A stretch of 64,000 nt of DNA from Scortum barcoo (GCA_023238725.1 CM041541.1:14666551-14730550), one strand, 5' to 3'; shown: positions 24,434 through 37,400, numbered from the stretch's first letter. The notes: generated by a model not told the origin, from the letters alone. Numbers and translations are program-made.

Positions 24434-26073
24434 GATTCTATATTATTTTATATCCATTTGTATAATATACATATTTATATAGATTAACATGCTCTAATCC
24501 ATTACAAGTATGTTGTAGTTATTCTGATATTATTATTATTATTATTATTATTATCTTTTTTTCAACATCATCCCTGTGTTCGTCATAATAAAGTGTGTCT
24601 GAATGAATCAGTGCTGACTGAGCCTCCTCTGATGAACCTGCAGTGTTACAGCCCATCTGTCCATGAAAAATAATCTGTTTAAACATGAGAAATAATCTGG
24701 ACAGATAATAATGACATATTAATGTTCTGTGTTATTATAATGTGATATTTACTGACATGATTATATAAATAATATAAATTAATGAGTTTGTTCTCAGTCA
24801 CTTTCATCTTTTAGTATATTTTCTGCAGTTTGTCTGTTTTTTTTTCTGAGGAATGATTTTCATAAACTGAACTAAATTTAATTCACACATCTTAAACTGT
24901 GTCAGGCTCATGGACTCTCCACCTGAAGCTGTCACATGGTCGCCGTTGGTTACAGCATGGAGTGCTCTGATTGGACGGATAACTCACTGACTGTTCTACC
25001 TCCAGGTGAGATGCAGTAACATTAACATATCATTAACATAATTAATCAAACGAGTTTGTGGAAAGTTATTACTCCTCACCACTGCTTCACTTTAACTTGT
25101 AATATGTAGTAATATATTCAACATATAGTATTAAGATTATAAACGACTGTGGCAGTCTCACAGTTTTCACCTTTAACAGCAGGGCAGCCAGGTTTGTTTG
25201 GACTTTCTGTTGATAATTATAAAGTTGATTTGTCTTAATTCTGACTTAATAATAAACCACACGTGAATTTAAAAGTTCAAACCCATCTACCTCTGAGTCC
25301 CTCTGAATGCTAAACTCTCCTCTTTCACAGAGTTTTTATTTTATTAAAATTTTATTTAAAATTTAAAAAATGAAAATGTGAGTTCGGTACCTTTCTCCAT
25401 TGTTTTGTCTCCACCAGTTCTTTTCTGTTCCAGTTCATGTGAGGTCTTAGGCCCGCCCCAAATGCTCTAATTGGTTGAGACACGTGATGACGTCCATCCG
25501 AATCCAATACTGATCAATATCCTGCCCCTCCTGTGACCCATGGTTTGTCTGTATGCATACTCAGATCCAATGAACAGCGGACTTTCAAAATAATAACAAT
25601 ATTAAAAAAACCTGCATTAAGGTGCAATAAAATAATTGTCCTGCTTAATTAATTAATGCATTAATGTGATACTAATTTGCCCAGCCCTTATATAAATATA
25701 AACACACACTCTGGTGATGTATATAAATATATAAACACAGTCTGATGTATTAAATATATAAACACGGTCTGGTGATGTGTATTAACTTTCATTTATGTGG
25801 AATTGTTGGACACCAACATTCGTGTTGGTTTTGGTGTGAAAAGTATGAAAATGAAAATTTGTCCATAAATATTCATGTTGTGAAAGTGTGAAGTGTTTAG
25901 TTGATTTGGTTTTGTCCCTGGTGTTTAAAGACCTTTAGGTGATTGTATTACCTCTGTTTTGACTCAGTGTTTACGTCACACTGTGTGAACTTGATGGAGT
26001 TGCAGCTGTTGAATAATAATTAATAGTTAATAATATAATAATTCTGTATTTCAGATTTCCAGTTAGCAGCAGG
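21897..26073. other. Head-to-head region between eef1b2 and the zdbf2 coding start
   Basis: It contains a LINE remnant (22.5-23.5 kb). GC-richer DNA at 23.93-24.24 kb (GAGCGCGCGGCGGAAGG) probably holds the zdbf2 promoter and first non-coding exon; AACAAG|GTAATC near 24050 is a candidate donor. ATT runs lie at 24396-24433 and 24528-24552. AT-rich intron-like DNA continues to an acceptor (ATTTCAG) at 26054. No other gene is seen. Confidence 0.5.
22525..23500 (+). mobile_element. Decayed jockey-like non-LTR retrotransposon
   Basis: Pieces of a reverse transcriptase appear in different frames. The clearest is VSPLLFSIIINDVFVSLKNG followed by a mutated catalytic region FVDNGAIWKK (expected FADDGA). 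Then come WGFKFSVDKTKTMLFTRKR and, in a further frame, GLWFDERITW. A trace of an RNase H start (ISFIVSEFNINISK) lies near 23450-23497. The domains are in the right order but broken by stops and frameshifts. The clade name is from resemblance to the fish elements commonly annotated as jockey-like. Confidence 0.75.
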
Positions 26074-29000
26074 ATGTCAGATTCTTCTGATGAAGGTAAA
26101 AATTCAAACACACACTGTGAAACTACACTTTATATTCATTCACGACAGTAATTATATTGTGTGTGTGTTTCAGATGACCAGAGGAAGGCGGAGTCTACCT
26201 GCAGGTGAGTCTACCTGTTTATTATTTTTGTTATTGATTATTAACAATCCCGGCATCATGACTCCAGATTCCTTCAACAAGTAAACTGAACTTTTTCTGG
26301 ATTTTAGAAAATCAAATCATTTACTGTGATTTTAATCAGCCAATTTCATTATCAATTTAGTAATCAATTAAACATACATTTTTAATAAATCCTCAGGTAT
26401 TTGTTTTCAGACACTCCAGGGAGATTCAGTTTACTTGTTTACATTCAGTTTACATGCACGAGTGCTTTTATAAAACTGTCACATTTTGTCGGGGCATAAT
26501 AAAGAAAGAAACCTACTGAAAGTTTCTCTTGGTTCCTTTTTGACTGTGTGCACGAAGTATGATGTTTATGGCATCATAAATGTGATGACGGGAGTTTTTG
26601 TCTCTTTTGTCTGACAGGATGTGGGTGGAGTCTCAGCCCGGGCCATCCAGGTGTCAACCCAGCAGACAAGGTTACTGTGGATACTGCAGGGTCCTCTACA
26701 GCAACCTGGACCAGGTACAAAGACCTCACACAGCCTTTATATGTACGCCTGAGTCAGGTGATCTGAGCTGTCCAATCCGATTTCAGGTCATGTTAACTAC
26801 ATCCTACGTTTCTTCTCTCAGCACCTGTCCAGTCTCAGACACCTGGATTCTGTCCGGGCGTCCTCCCGAGGCTCCAGCACCGTCTCCTCTGCCAACAGCA
26901 GCAGAACCAAACTAACCCTGCTGGAGCGCTTCCTGCAGGATGTCCTGCAGCACCACCCGCACCACTACAATGACCCCAGGTAACTAAAACAAACACACCT
27001 ACACAGCTACAACGACCCCAGGTAACTAAAGCAAACACACCTACACAGCTACAACGACCCCAGGTAACTAAAACAACAAAACACACCTGGCCAGGTAACT
27101 AAAACAAACTACACCTACACCACTACAACGACGCCAGGTAACTAAAACAAACACACCCGCACTGCTACAACGACCCCAGGTAACTAAAACAAACACACCT
27201 TTTTATTTTCGGACTTCAGGTGATATAAACAAACACACCTGTCTCGCAGCATGTATGTTTGATTTGTTTACGTGTTTTGTCTCCGCTCAGGCCGTCTCAC
27301 GCTGACCTCCCGTCAGTCTCCGCCCCTCCATTGCCGAGGGAGGAGCTTGATGAGCTCCGTTTCTCTGACGACGACAGCCGGTCACTGGGCACGCGGGAAC
27401 ACCTGCCCAGCTCTGACAACGGCTCCTGTCAGCCACCCGATCAGCAGGAAGACAACCGCAGCCAATCAGGCAAGGGGGACGGGGCGGGGCAGGAGAGGTT
27501 GTCTGCACCAATCAGTGAGCCACAGGAAGGAAGGCCCGCCCCTGCAGGACACACGCCCTCTTCAAACACACAGACCCCGCCCCCTGTCCACAGGAAGGCT
27601 CACAGGAAGACGAACAGGAGGAAAAGCAGCGGCTCCTCGTCCTCGTCACGGCCACACCGGGGTCCAGACCTCGGCCCACGGCCCCCCCCACAGCTCCGGC
27701 CCTGGCTGAGCTGGCAGAAGGAGAGGAGGGAGGTCCGCAAACAGGAGGCCTTCTCAGACCGAATGGACCCCCTGGACCAGACCATCCAGGAGGTCTGTAC
27801 CTTCAGCTGCTCGCACCACTCATCTCGTTTATCTCAGTTATCTCTTTTTCTAATTCTCTTTTTTATTATTATTATCTCAGTTATCTCTTTAGTTTATTAT
27901 CAGCTATCTCTTTATCTTATTATCAATTATCTCTCTGTGTTATAATCTCAGGTATCTCTTTGGATTATCACCTCATTTACCAGAGTTATCAGGATTCGAT
28001 CACTTCTTTTAAGACGTGGCTTTATGTTTACATTTGACATCAGGTGATCCAGAGGTGTTGTTATGGCGTCAGCTCCACTGCCTGCCAGCAGGAGGAGGCA
28101 GAGAGCTTCCACTTAAGCCTTCCTGTCTCCACGGAAACACAGAGTGACGACTGGGACTCACCTGTACAGGTAGGAGTCAGTGAGGCTCCACTGGGGGAGG
28201 AGACATCATTTCCTATTTGTTCATAAACTGTAACTTTTCTCCTCAGGTGGTTTTACAGCGAGGACAAACACTCAGTGACACACAGCCCCCACACACACCT
28301 GTGCAGGTGACCCAGGTGGAGGAGCAGGACCTCAGCCGTCTGATGGACGTTCAGGTGGACCTGGATGACCAGGTTTACTCATACCAGCTTGACTCTGCCC
28401 TCCACAGCGAGTGGCGAGCAGGTGGCGGGGCCACGCAGGAAGAGGGCTTCTGGACTCTGCCAATAGACAAGGTCCTGCCAGCCCCGGCACATATCCCAGA
28501 ATCCTTCAGGGGGAAGACCTGGGCCCAGATCGAACAGGAGGACGAGGAGAAGGTGGACAGACTGGTCCGACAGTTCAGACGAGAGAGATTCATCTGCTAC
28601 TTCGACACAGAGTCTCTGGCCAGGTATTACATAGAGTCACCTGTACTTTTTATATATTTATAGACTCACCTGTTCATATAGACTCACCTGTTCATATAGA
28701 CTCACCTGTACTGTTCATATAGACTCACCTGTTCATATAGACTCAAGTGTTCATATAGACTCACCTGTACTGTGTATAGGCTGTAACATGTCAATCAGTG
28801 TTTCCCTGATAATGATTTGCTGTGGCAGGCTGTGATCAATAATCTGATTTTGTTTCCAGTCAATAATCAATAATCAATAATCTGATTTGCTTCCTTGGCA
28901 TGTAAGTGGTTGTTACTCTGCTCATGAGGTGAAGTCGGGGGTCACCTACAGACCTATGTGCTTTAAGTTTACTGTCAGTGATCCATCTCAGTCCGATTCA

Positions 29001-30676
29001 GACGGAGCCTCCTGAGAGCTGCTGCTGCAAACTCTGATTACTCTGATTACTAACCCTGTGACTGGTTGACACGTTTCCTCTGCTTGGACGTTTAATAAAC
29101 CTTAAAAGGAGAACAGGTGATGTTGAGTGACTGCCACGTGGTCACACCTGTCGCTTTGTTTGTAGAAACACATTTTGTTTTCCCAGAGAGTGGAGAGTCC
29201 CGATCCACAGCCACGTCTCAAACATCTACGAAGTTAGCGAATGTTTTTAAAATGGTTTAAAACCAAACGTCTGCAGCTGAAACATTGAGTTAATCACCTG
29301 AAGTGATCGGCTGTTTGATCGCTCAATGTTTGGTTTCCATTTGTGATTTTATTGCGTTGGTTTTATCAGCGGATTTATAACATACAGTGATCTATATTCT
29401 CTCATTCTCACCTATCAGGATATTTAGCCTCACATATGTTGTGATTTATAGTTTATAATTTAACAGACTAAATGTATATAGTAATAGTATATAGTGAAGG
29501 TAATATTAAACATATGTTTCTATAGATTAATCGTTTTATTAGAAATTTACTTTTTTCTGCTGATGTCGTCGCTGTCAGGTATGGTAGGAGAAGCCAAAAG
29601 AAGAAGGAGGCGGAGCCGGACTCTGCTATCCTGCCCTTATTGGACCACAATGAAGATGACTCAGCGCATGCCAGGAGGAGGAGGAAAAATAGGCGGGCCT
29701 TCAGAGTGGCGTCCAGGTGCCAGGTGAGTACGACGACAGTTTCTTATCCTGAGAAACGTTGCTGTTAGAAAAACGCCTCCATCACCTGTTTGTTTTCTTG
29801 CAGGTGGTAAAAGTCAGTCACAGCACTCAGACCGTCCGATTGGTCGTCCCAGCTGTCCGTCGGCCAGCATCAGAAGCACCGCTCACCTGCGTCCCTGCAG
29901 CCAATCAGGATGCAGCAGAGAGGACTCCTGACGTGCAGACCTGGCGCTGCCTCCCGCCATCATACTCAAACATCGTTACACCTCTGCAGCCTCGCACCAC
30001 TGTGGTCTACCTACTCTGCTCCCCCTCAGTCCCCGACCCCAGCTACACATCTGTACCGAGCTCCACCCCCAAAAGGTGCAGGAAGAAGAGGCGTCCGCTG
30101 GACCTGCAGGGGTTAAAGGTCAAATATAAAAGACTTCCTGTTAGGTTCTACGACCCTAGCAGCAACCGCATCCTGAAGAACCCCCCCAAAAGCTTCCTTT
30201 GGAGCCGAGGGTCCGCCCCCGCTAACCCACCTCCAACCTGTGTCCGTCAGCTGTTCAGAAGTCTGAGCCCAGACCTGAACACTGACCGGTCACCGGGGGA
30301 GGGGGCCGCAGGGTCCTCCAGAGTCAGAGGTCAGAGGTCAGACGCCACCTTCAGCCACGCCAACCGTTTCCTCCTGAGCACGCTCAGTAGGGACTCGGCT
30401 CAGACTGACAAACAGGACACAGTAAGGAGGCGGAGCAGGATGGCTCAAGCCCCACCCCCTCCACCGCACAGCAGGTCAGAGCGGGGGAGGGGGGGGAGGA
30501 CGCGCCCCCCACCCTCCACAAGAAGAACCAGGGCTCAGGCCACGCCTCCGCAGCCCAGGAGGGAAGGCCTGCGTCGGGCAGGACCCGGCAGGAAGGTACC
30601 AGGCCCGTCCCCCCCTCCTCTGACTCGCCGGGGGAGGGCCAGGAGGGGGCGTGGCTGTGAGCGGGGTCGAAGGTAG
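26074..30676 (+). CDS. zdbf2: DBF4-type zinc finger protein, ZDBF2 homologue
   Basis: Nine coding exons: 26074-26095, 26174-26204, 26618-26714, 26822-26979, 27291-27792, 28044-28169, 28247-28623, 29579-29723, 29804-30676. They give about 776 residues. The N terminus is acidic (MSDSSDEDD). A DBF4-type CCHH zinc finger follows at about residues 36-60 (QGYCGYCRVLYSNLDQ joined to HLSSLRHLDS). The middle is poorly conserved and polar. A conserved patch IPESFRGKTWAQIEQEDEEK is at about residues 400-420. Basic segments and an RGRG/proline-rich C terminus close the protein. The family binds the finger motif first described in DBF4, the CDC7 kinase activator; ZDBF2 function is not established. Human ZDBF2 is far longer and lies between EEF1B2 and ADAM23/DYTN, so context supports the name. 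A donor-duplicating minisatellite follows exon 4. Confidence 0.88.
26959..27200. repeat. Minisatellite that duplicates the zdbf2 exon 4 splice donor
   Basis: Units of about 42-45 bp contain the end of exon 4 and the start of intron 4 (CTACAACGACCCCAG|GTAACTAAAAC...). Copies of CCAG|GTAACT follow positions 26979, 27021, 27063, 27094, 27137 and 27179. The first is the annotated border; use of any later one would read AGG TAA and stop. Confidence 0.9.
28640..28775. repeat. 18-bp minisatellite in zdbf2 intron 7
   Basis: Units of ATAGACTCACCTGTTCAT, about six copies with variants, start about 15 bp after the exon 7 donor at 28624. The reverse complement of each unit contains ACAGGTGAGT, a perfect splice-donor match on the antisense strand. 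Confidence 0.85.
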
Positions 30677-31492
30677 CAAGGTACCTGTTCAGGTAGCAGC
30701 CTCATTTATAAAACATCAAAGATTTTTTTTAAAGCTGAAGATTCTGAATATGAATGAGCTTTAAAACCTTCGATGATTTCAGTTTATAAACGAGGCTGCT
30801 CGACTTTATGAGCCCTTTATGGAAGTTTACTGATGTCAGTATTAAAATAAAATCTAATCAATCACAAATGCACAAAATTTGGGCAAATGAGAAAATAAAA
30901 AATGTAAAAGGAAAGCATTCTTTTTTTTTTTCTCAAGACAACGATATTAAAAAGTGTGTGTGGGTGTGTGTGTGTAAACACACAAACACAAAAGAAAACG
31001 ATTAATGAAACAGACATTTCTAATAAATATTAATCATTATTATTATTAGTCATTATTAATAAATTACTTTAAAAAACTTTTTACATCAATAAGATAAAAA
31101 TAAATAAAATAAAGGATTTAAACTCAAAGAAAATATAAATTGTTGTGTTTAGAAATAAAAAAGTTTGATTTTCCAATTTGAATTGTACATTTTTCTGTAT
31201 CCTGAAAATGAAAATAAACAAGAACATACAGCATAATATGCACACAAATAGAAAACGACAGTTGAATTGAACTATTTTATTCTAATATTGGCAGCTGTAT
31301 CTTTCTGTAACACACCTGACAGCCAGGTACTTTTTCTTCAGGTACTGTTGTTTTTTCTGATTGTTGATGTCTCATGTCGTCTGTCAGAACTTTTTATACC
31401 TTTACACTCATGTTTATTTAAATACCAATAAGTTAAAGTTGAATAAACAACTTTTATAACCTGAATATGAGTCACGTGGTCGTCAGTGTGCA
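30677..31492. other. Convergent gap between zdbf2 and dytn
   Basis: AT-rich 3' UTR and spacer sequence. An AATAAA near 30845 on the plus strand could serve zdbf2, and minus-strand AATAAA near 31415 could serve dytn. A short GT run is at 30955-30974. No other gene is seen. Confidence 0.5.
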
Positions 31493-34400
31493 TCAGTGTT
31501 TGTTCTCACAGCGTCCACCTAGGAGGTGGATCGAGTTTCCCACCTGGTTTGCCACCTCCAGAAGCTCCGCCCTCTTCTTCTCACCTGGAGACAGAAAATT
31601 ACAAACATGAAATGAAGGATTATGTTATTGTTGGAAATCAGTTCAATTAAGTAGAGTGTAGTATTAATCAGAATTAAGTGGAACCTATTTTTATTCAGCC
31701 AGTGATAATAGCGTAATAATACCGATCAATCATCAATCCCAGTGATCAGTCACGACTTAAACACACTAATTAAGTTAGCAAAACATTTAGAGTCACGTTT
31801 AGTTAATTTCTAAATTCACCAGTTATCAGAGGAGAGCTAATTGTGTGAAGTCTTTTATTAACACAAAGACACAAATGGGTCCTGTGAGTCATGAAGACTG
31901 TCTGAACAATCCACAAACAGGCTCGAAGCCGCTGATCTTTCACTTTGATGTTTACCTTGCTTATCTCCGATGCTTATTTGGAGATTATGTAGTGATTTTA
32001 ACATACAAACTGTTGATGTAATAACCAACAGAACCTTTCACACAGTGAGAAGTAATAAAGGAATTACAATGAGATTGTAATAAAGCTGTAAATTCATCAG
32101 CAGGCAGTTAATATGGTTTTGTTTTCAGTCTCCTGAACAGCTGATGTCCAGCACCTTGAATGTGGGCGGGGTTAATCTTTGGAGTTAAAGGTCGAGGCAA
32201 TTTAAAACCTCACCTATCCAGGAACATTCTGTCTTCTCCAGAGTCATTTTGGTCGGAATGTATTTTTATGAAGTGTGAACTTCAGGTTTCATACGGACGC
32301 TAAAAACCAGCATCAGAATGGATTTACTTAAAAACATGGATGATACACCTGCAGTAACCATGGTAACCACTACACATTGTGTAAATGGTGTCAACATTTT
32401 CATCAGAGAGAAATCACAGTGTTGTTGTAGCTTCACCCTCCTCTGCTTCACCCTCCTCTGACTCACCTGTCTGTCTCTCCCTCCACCTGTCTGTCTCCAT
32501 CACACTCTTCACTCTCTCCACCACCTCCAAGAGCATCTCCTCTGGACTACATGTCCCACAGTTCTCTTCTTCTTCTTCTTCTTCTTCTTCTTCTTCAGAC
32601 GGACAGGTGTCCTCCCCCTGTGGCCCCGCCTCCTCTGGCCCATCATGTTGTCCTATTGGATGACTGAGAAACTTGTTACCTGCAGACTCCTCCTCCTCCT
32701 TTTCACAGTGGATGTCATGTGATGGAGGCGCATCCTGGTTCATTGTGGGAGATGGAGTTTGTTGTTCTTCCTCGCTCCAGTCTAACCCTAACCCCTCCTC
32801 GTCTTCTTCTGTGTGTCTCTGTGTGTCAGAAGTTGGCGTGAGGTTTTCTCTTTTCGTGTCAAAACTTTGTTGTTGAGCCTCCATCTTGTTCAGAGCCTGA
32901 AGAAAGAAAGATGAACAAAAATATCTGATTTTAAAAAAGGAGAGAAAACTACAACTCCCAAAATGCCTTTCACTAACAAACAGCCAACCATTGAGACTTA
33001 AATTCACTAAATGGCTCCTGAAGCTAAATCAGACTTTATTTAAAGAACGCTGAACAGTCAGCTGTTTATTCTGGATCAGTTTCAGATTAATTCAGAAACG
33101 AAGTTGGAACTCGACTTAAAGTCTGAGCAGCTGAAAACAACAACCTTTCACATTTTTATCCATCCATTCATCCATTTTCATCCGCTTGATCCGGGACCGG
33201 GTCAGCGGAGGCAGCAGTCTGAGCAGAGATGCCCAGACTTCCCTCACCCCAGACAGACACTTCCTCCAGCTCTTCCGGGGGGACCCTGAGATGCGTTCCC
33301 AGGCCAGCCGAGAGACATAGTCTCTCCAGCGTGTCCTGGGTCTTCCTGACCTGGGAGCCTCCTCCTGGTGGGACATGCCTGCCTGAAACACCTCCCTAGG
33401 GAGGCGTCCAGGGGGCATCCAAAACAGATGCCCCAACATTTTTATGTTTATATTAATATTAATTAGTGATATTTATTTTAATATTTGTATTTGTATTTAT
33501 AAATAATTATCACTTTCCCACTCAGGTGTCAGGTGTGTGTTTACCTGTGTGATGAGCATGCTTTGCAGATGGAGGTTGTGTTCTCTCAGCGTTTCCATGG
33601 TAACCTCCATTTCTGAACACCTGTCATCCAGGATGCCTTGCTCTGATTGGACGGTGAGCCGCCACACCTGCAGCTGCTGCTCCAACAACCTGAAGACCAA
33701 CAAAGAAGAAGAAGAAGAAGATGATGATGGAGTGTAACTCTGGACAGTCTGTGATTAGTTCATTCTGGTTTCTCACCATTTGTCTCTCTGTAGGTTTTGG
33801 ACTTCAGCCATCAGAGCTGGTGCCTGAATGACAGCAAAGATTGTTGTTGTGTAACATATTTAATATATTTAACATATTTAACATTCGATCGGCAGCAAAG
33901 ATTATTTAGTGTCACATTTGATCGACAGCAGCCACTCAGGAAAATGACTCCTGACGGCGTCATCAGAGCTCACCTGTTGAGTCTGCGTCTCCTCGTCAGT
34001 CTGCAGAGCTTTGGACGAGAACGAGCAGGGTGGAGGTTGCACAGAGGCATCATGGGAACCATCCCCATCAGAGGAGGCTCTCTGACTGACAGCTGAGACA
34101 GCCAATTGTGTTGAAGGATCAGAGGGGGGCGGAGCACTGAGAGACAAAAACATAATTAAGAAGTGTTTAATGTTGATGATTGACAAGCCACACCAGACTC
34201 ACCTGTTCTGAGTCTCTGCTGGCTCCACCCACATCAGGACCCTCTTCCTATCAGCCTCTCTCCGAGTGTATCGCCGTGGCAACAGGGCATGACGAGTGCT
34301 GCACACTAACGAGGACAGTGTCTCCCTCCAGGTGGGCTTACAGACACAAACTGAACATTAAAAAGTCTTTACCTGTCTACCTGTCTGTCTTTACCTGTGT

Positions 34401-37400
34401 GTGTTGTTACCTGTGGTGTTACTTGTGTGTTATTGTTACCTGTGTGTTGTTACCTGTGTGTTATTGTTACCTGTATGTGTTGTTATCTGTGTGTGGTGTT
34501 ACCTGTGTTCGGTGTTATTGTGTGTGTTGTTACCTGTGTGTTACCTGTGTGTTGTTACCTGTGTTGTGTGTTGTTACCTGTGTGTGTTACCTGTGTGTTA
34601 CCTGTGTGTGTTGTTACCTGTGTGTTGTTACCTGTGTGTGTGTACCTGTGTTACCTGTGTGTTGTTACCTGTGTGTTATGTGTTACCTGTGTTGTTGTTA
34701 CCTGTGTGTTATTGTTACCTGTGTTGCCTATTGTTACCTGTGTGTTATTGTTACCTGTGTGTGTGTGTGTTATTGTTACCTGTGTGTGTGTTACCTGTGT
34801 GTTATTGTTATTGTTAGGTTGTTACCTGTGTGTTGTTACCTGTGTGTTATTGTTACCTGTGTGTTGTTACCTGTGTGTTATTGTTACCTGTGTGTTGTTA
34901 CCTGTGTGTTATTGTTACCTGTGTGTTGTTACCTGTGTGTGGTGTTACCTGTGTGTTGTTACCTGTGTGTTATTGTTACCTGTGTGTTGTTACCTGTGTG
35001 TGTTACCTGTGTGTGTGTGTTACCTGTGTGTTACTACTGTTACCAAGTATTGTTACCTGTGTGTTGTTACCTGTGTGTTATTGTTACTGTGTGTGTTACC
35101 TGTGTTACCCTGTGTGTTGTTACCTGTGTGTTATTGTTGTTACCTGTGTGTGTGTTACCTGTGTGTTGTTAGTGTGTTATTGCCTGTATGTGTGTGCCGT
35201 GTGTGTGTATTGTGTGTGTGTTGTTATGTGTGTGTTGTTACCTGTTACCTGTGTGTGTTGTTACCTGTGTGTTATTGTTACCTTACTGTGTTACTGTGTG
35301 TTGTTACCTGTGTGTTGTTACCTGTGTGTGGTGTTACCTGTGTTGTTGTTACCTGTGTTACTGTGTGTGTACCTGTTACCTGTGTGTGTGTTATCTGTGT
35401 GTTGTTACCTGTGTGTGTGTTACCTGTTGTTACCTGTGTGTTATGTGTGTTACCTGTGTGTGTTGTTACCTGTGTGTTGTTACCTGTGTGTTACCTGTGT
35501 GTTGTTACCTGTGTGTTATTGTTACCTGTGTTGTTGTTACCTGTGTGTTATTGTTGTTACCTGTGTGTTGTTACCTGTGTTATGTGTGTGTGTTACCTGT
35601 GTTACCTGTTGTTACCTGTGTGTTATTGTTACCTTATTGTTGTCTGTGTTGTTACCTGTGTGTTGTTACCTGTGTGTTGTTACCTGTGTTGTTACCTGTG
35701 TGTTATTGCCTGTACTGTGTTGTTACCTTTGTGTTATTGTTACCTGTGTGTTGTTACCTGTGTGTGTGTTACCTGTGTGTTGTTACCTGTGTGTTGTTAC
35801 CTGTGTGTGTTATTGTTACCTGTGTGTTGTTACTATCTGTGTGTTGTTACCTGTGTGTGTTATTGTTACCTGTGTGTTGTTACCTGTGTTGTTACCTGTG
35901 TGTTATTGTTACCTGTGTGTGTTACCTGTGTGTGTGTTACCTGTGTGTTTTGTTACCTGTGTGTGGTGTTACCTGTGTGTTGTTACCTGTGTGTGGTGTT
36001 ACCTGTGTACAGTACTCGAGCACTGGATGGTGACTTTTGTGTTTCCTCGTCTGTCTGTCCGTCAGGAAGCAGTTCTGACAGACATGGACGTTTACACACT
36101 TCATACAGCGATACCTGAACACACAGAGTCTGGTTTAACTTCAGTAGAGTTTAACCTCAGTAAAGTTTAACCTCATTAGAGCCTGGTTTAACCTCAGTAG
36201 AGTCTGGTTTAACTTCAGTAGTCAGTAGAGTTTAACCTCAGTAAAGTCTGGTTTAATCTCAGTAGAGTCTGGTTTAAATTCAGTAGAGTTTAACCTCACT
36301 AGAGTCTGGTTTTACCCCAATAAAGTCTGGTTTAACCTCAGTAAAGTTTTGTTTAACCTCAGTAGAGTCTGGTTTAACTTCAGTAGAGTCTGGTTTAATC
36401 TCAGTAAAGTCTGGTTTAACCTCAGTAGAGTTTAACCTCAGTAGAGTCTGGTTTAACCTCAGTAGAGTCTGGTTTAACCTTTAACCTCAGTAAAGTCTGG
36501 TTTAACCTCAGTAAAGTTTTGTTTAACCTCAGTAAGTCTGGTTTAACTCAGTAGAGTCTGGTTTAACTTCACTAGAGCTTAACCTCAGTAGAGTCTGGTT
36601 TAACCTCAGTAAAGTCTGGTTTAACCTCAGTAAAGTTTTGTTTAACCTCAGTAGAGTCTGGTTTAACCTCAGTAAGTCTGGTTTAACCTCAGTAGAGTCT
36701 GGTTTAACCTCAGTAGAGTCTGGTTTAACCTCAGTAGAGTTTAACCTCAGTAGAGTCCACAGAGTCTCATGAAGCCCAGCAGAAGCACCTGATTCTTATA
36801 TGAAGATGATGATGGTTAAATTGAAAAGAACTCTTCTGATTGGACGATGTTGCGTCACCTGAGTCCAGTGATGGGGAGGGTCTTGCAGGTATGGCAGCGG
36901 ACGCTGTGACTGACATTCTGACTGACTGACAGACGATACAAAGTGGGTAACCACAGCAACAGGCGTGGCTCACTCTGCAGCCATGACAACACGTGTTCTT
37001 CACCTGCAGCTGGGGTCAGCACCTGTGAACACAGAGTCAGCGTGTTGCCATGACGACCACCAATCACCAGCAGCTGATATCCTTTGTGTTCTCACCCCGT
37101 TAAAACATGACCTCACTGCAGCCTCCACGCCACCAAACACGCCGTCCTCCTGCACCGCCACGGGAACCTGAACACACACACACACACCTCAGAGAGAGGG
37201 AGGAGAGAGGCATGCTGGGATATGTAGTTTGTGCTGTTTTTACCTGGCTCAGGTTCTGCAGTAAAGATCTGAGTCCAGATCTGCTGACTGATCCTGAACG
37301 ATCCTCTGCAACACTCACCAGAGCTACAGGAAACAGGGACTTTTATTGTGAAGGAAACAAAGTCTCTCACTACAGTCAACAAGACCTGTGTATTTTATTC

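Noticed and set aside
24396..24555. ATT runs near zdbf2 as a possible matrix attachment or origin site
   Set aside because: Simple microsatellites alone do not support such a function.
34180..36170. Plus-strand open frames of 330-573 codons rich in Cys, Val, Leu and Tyr
   Set aside because: They are translations of the dytn intron 8 minisatellite in several frames at once, with only repeat content and no gene signals.
36120..36765. Regular 21-bp repeats that resemble a CRISPR array
   Set aside because: There are no unique spacers between units and the setting is an intron of a vertebrate gene. It is a minisatellite.
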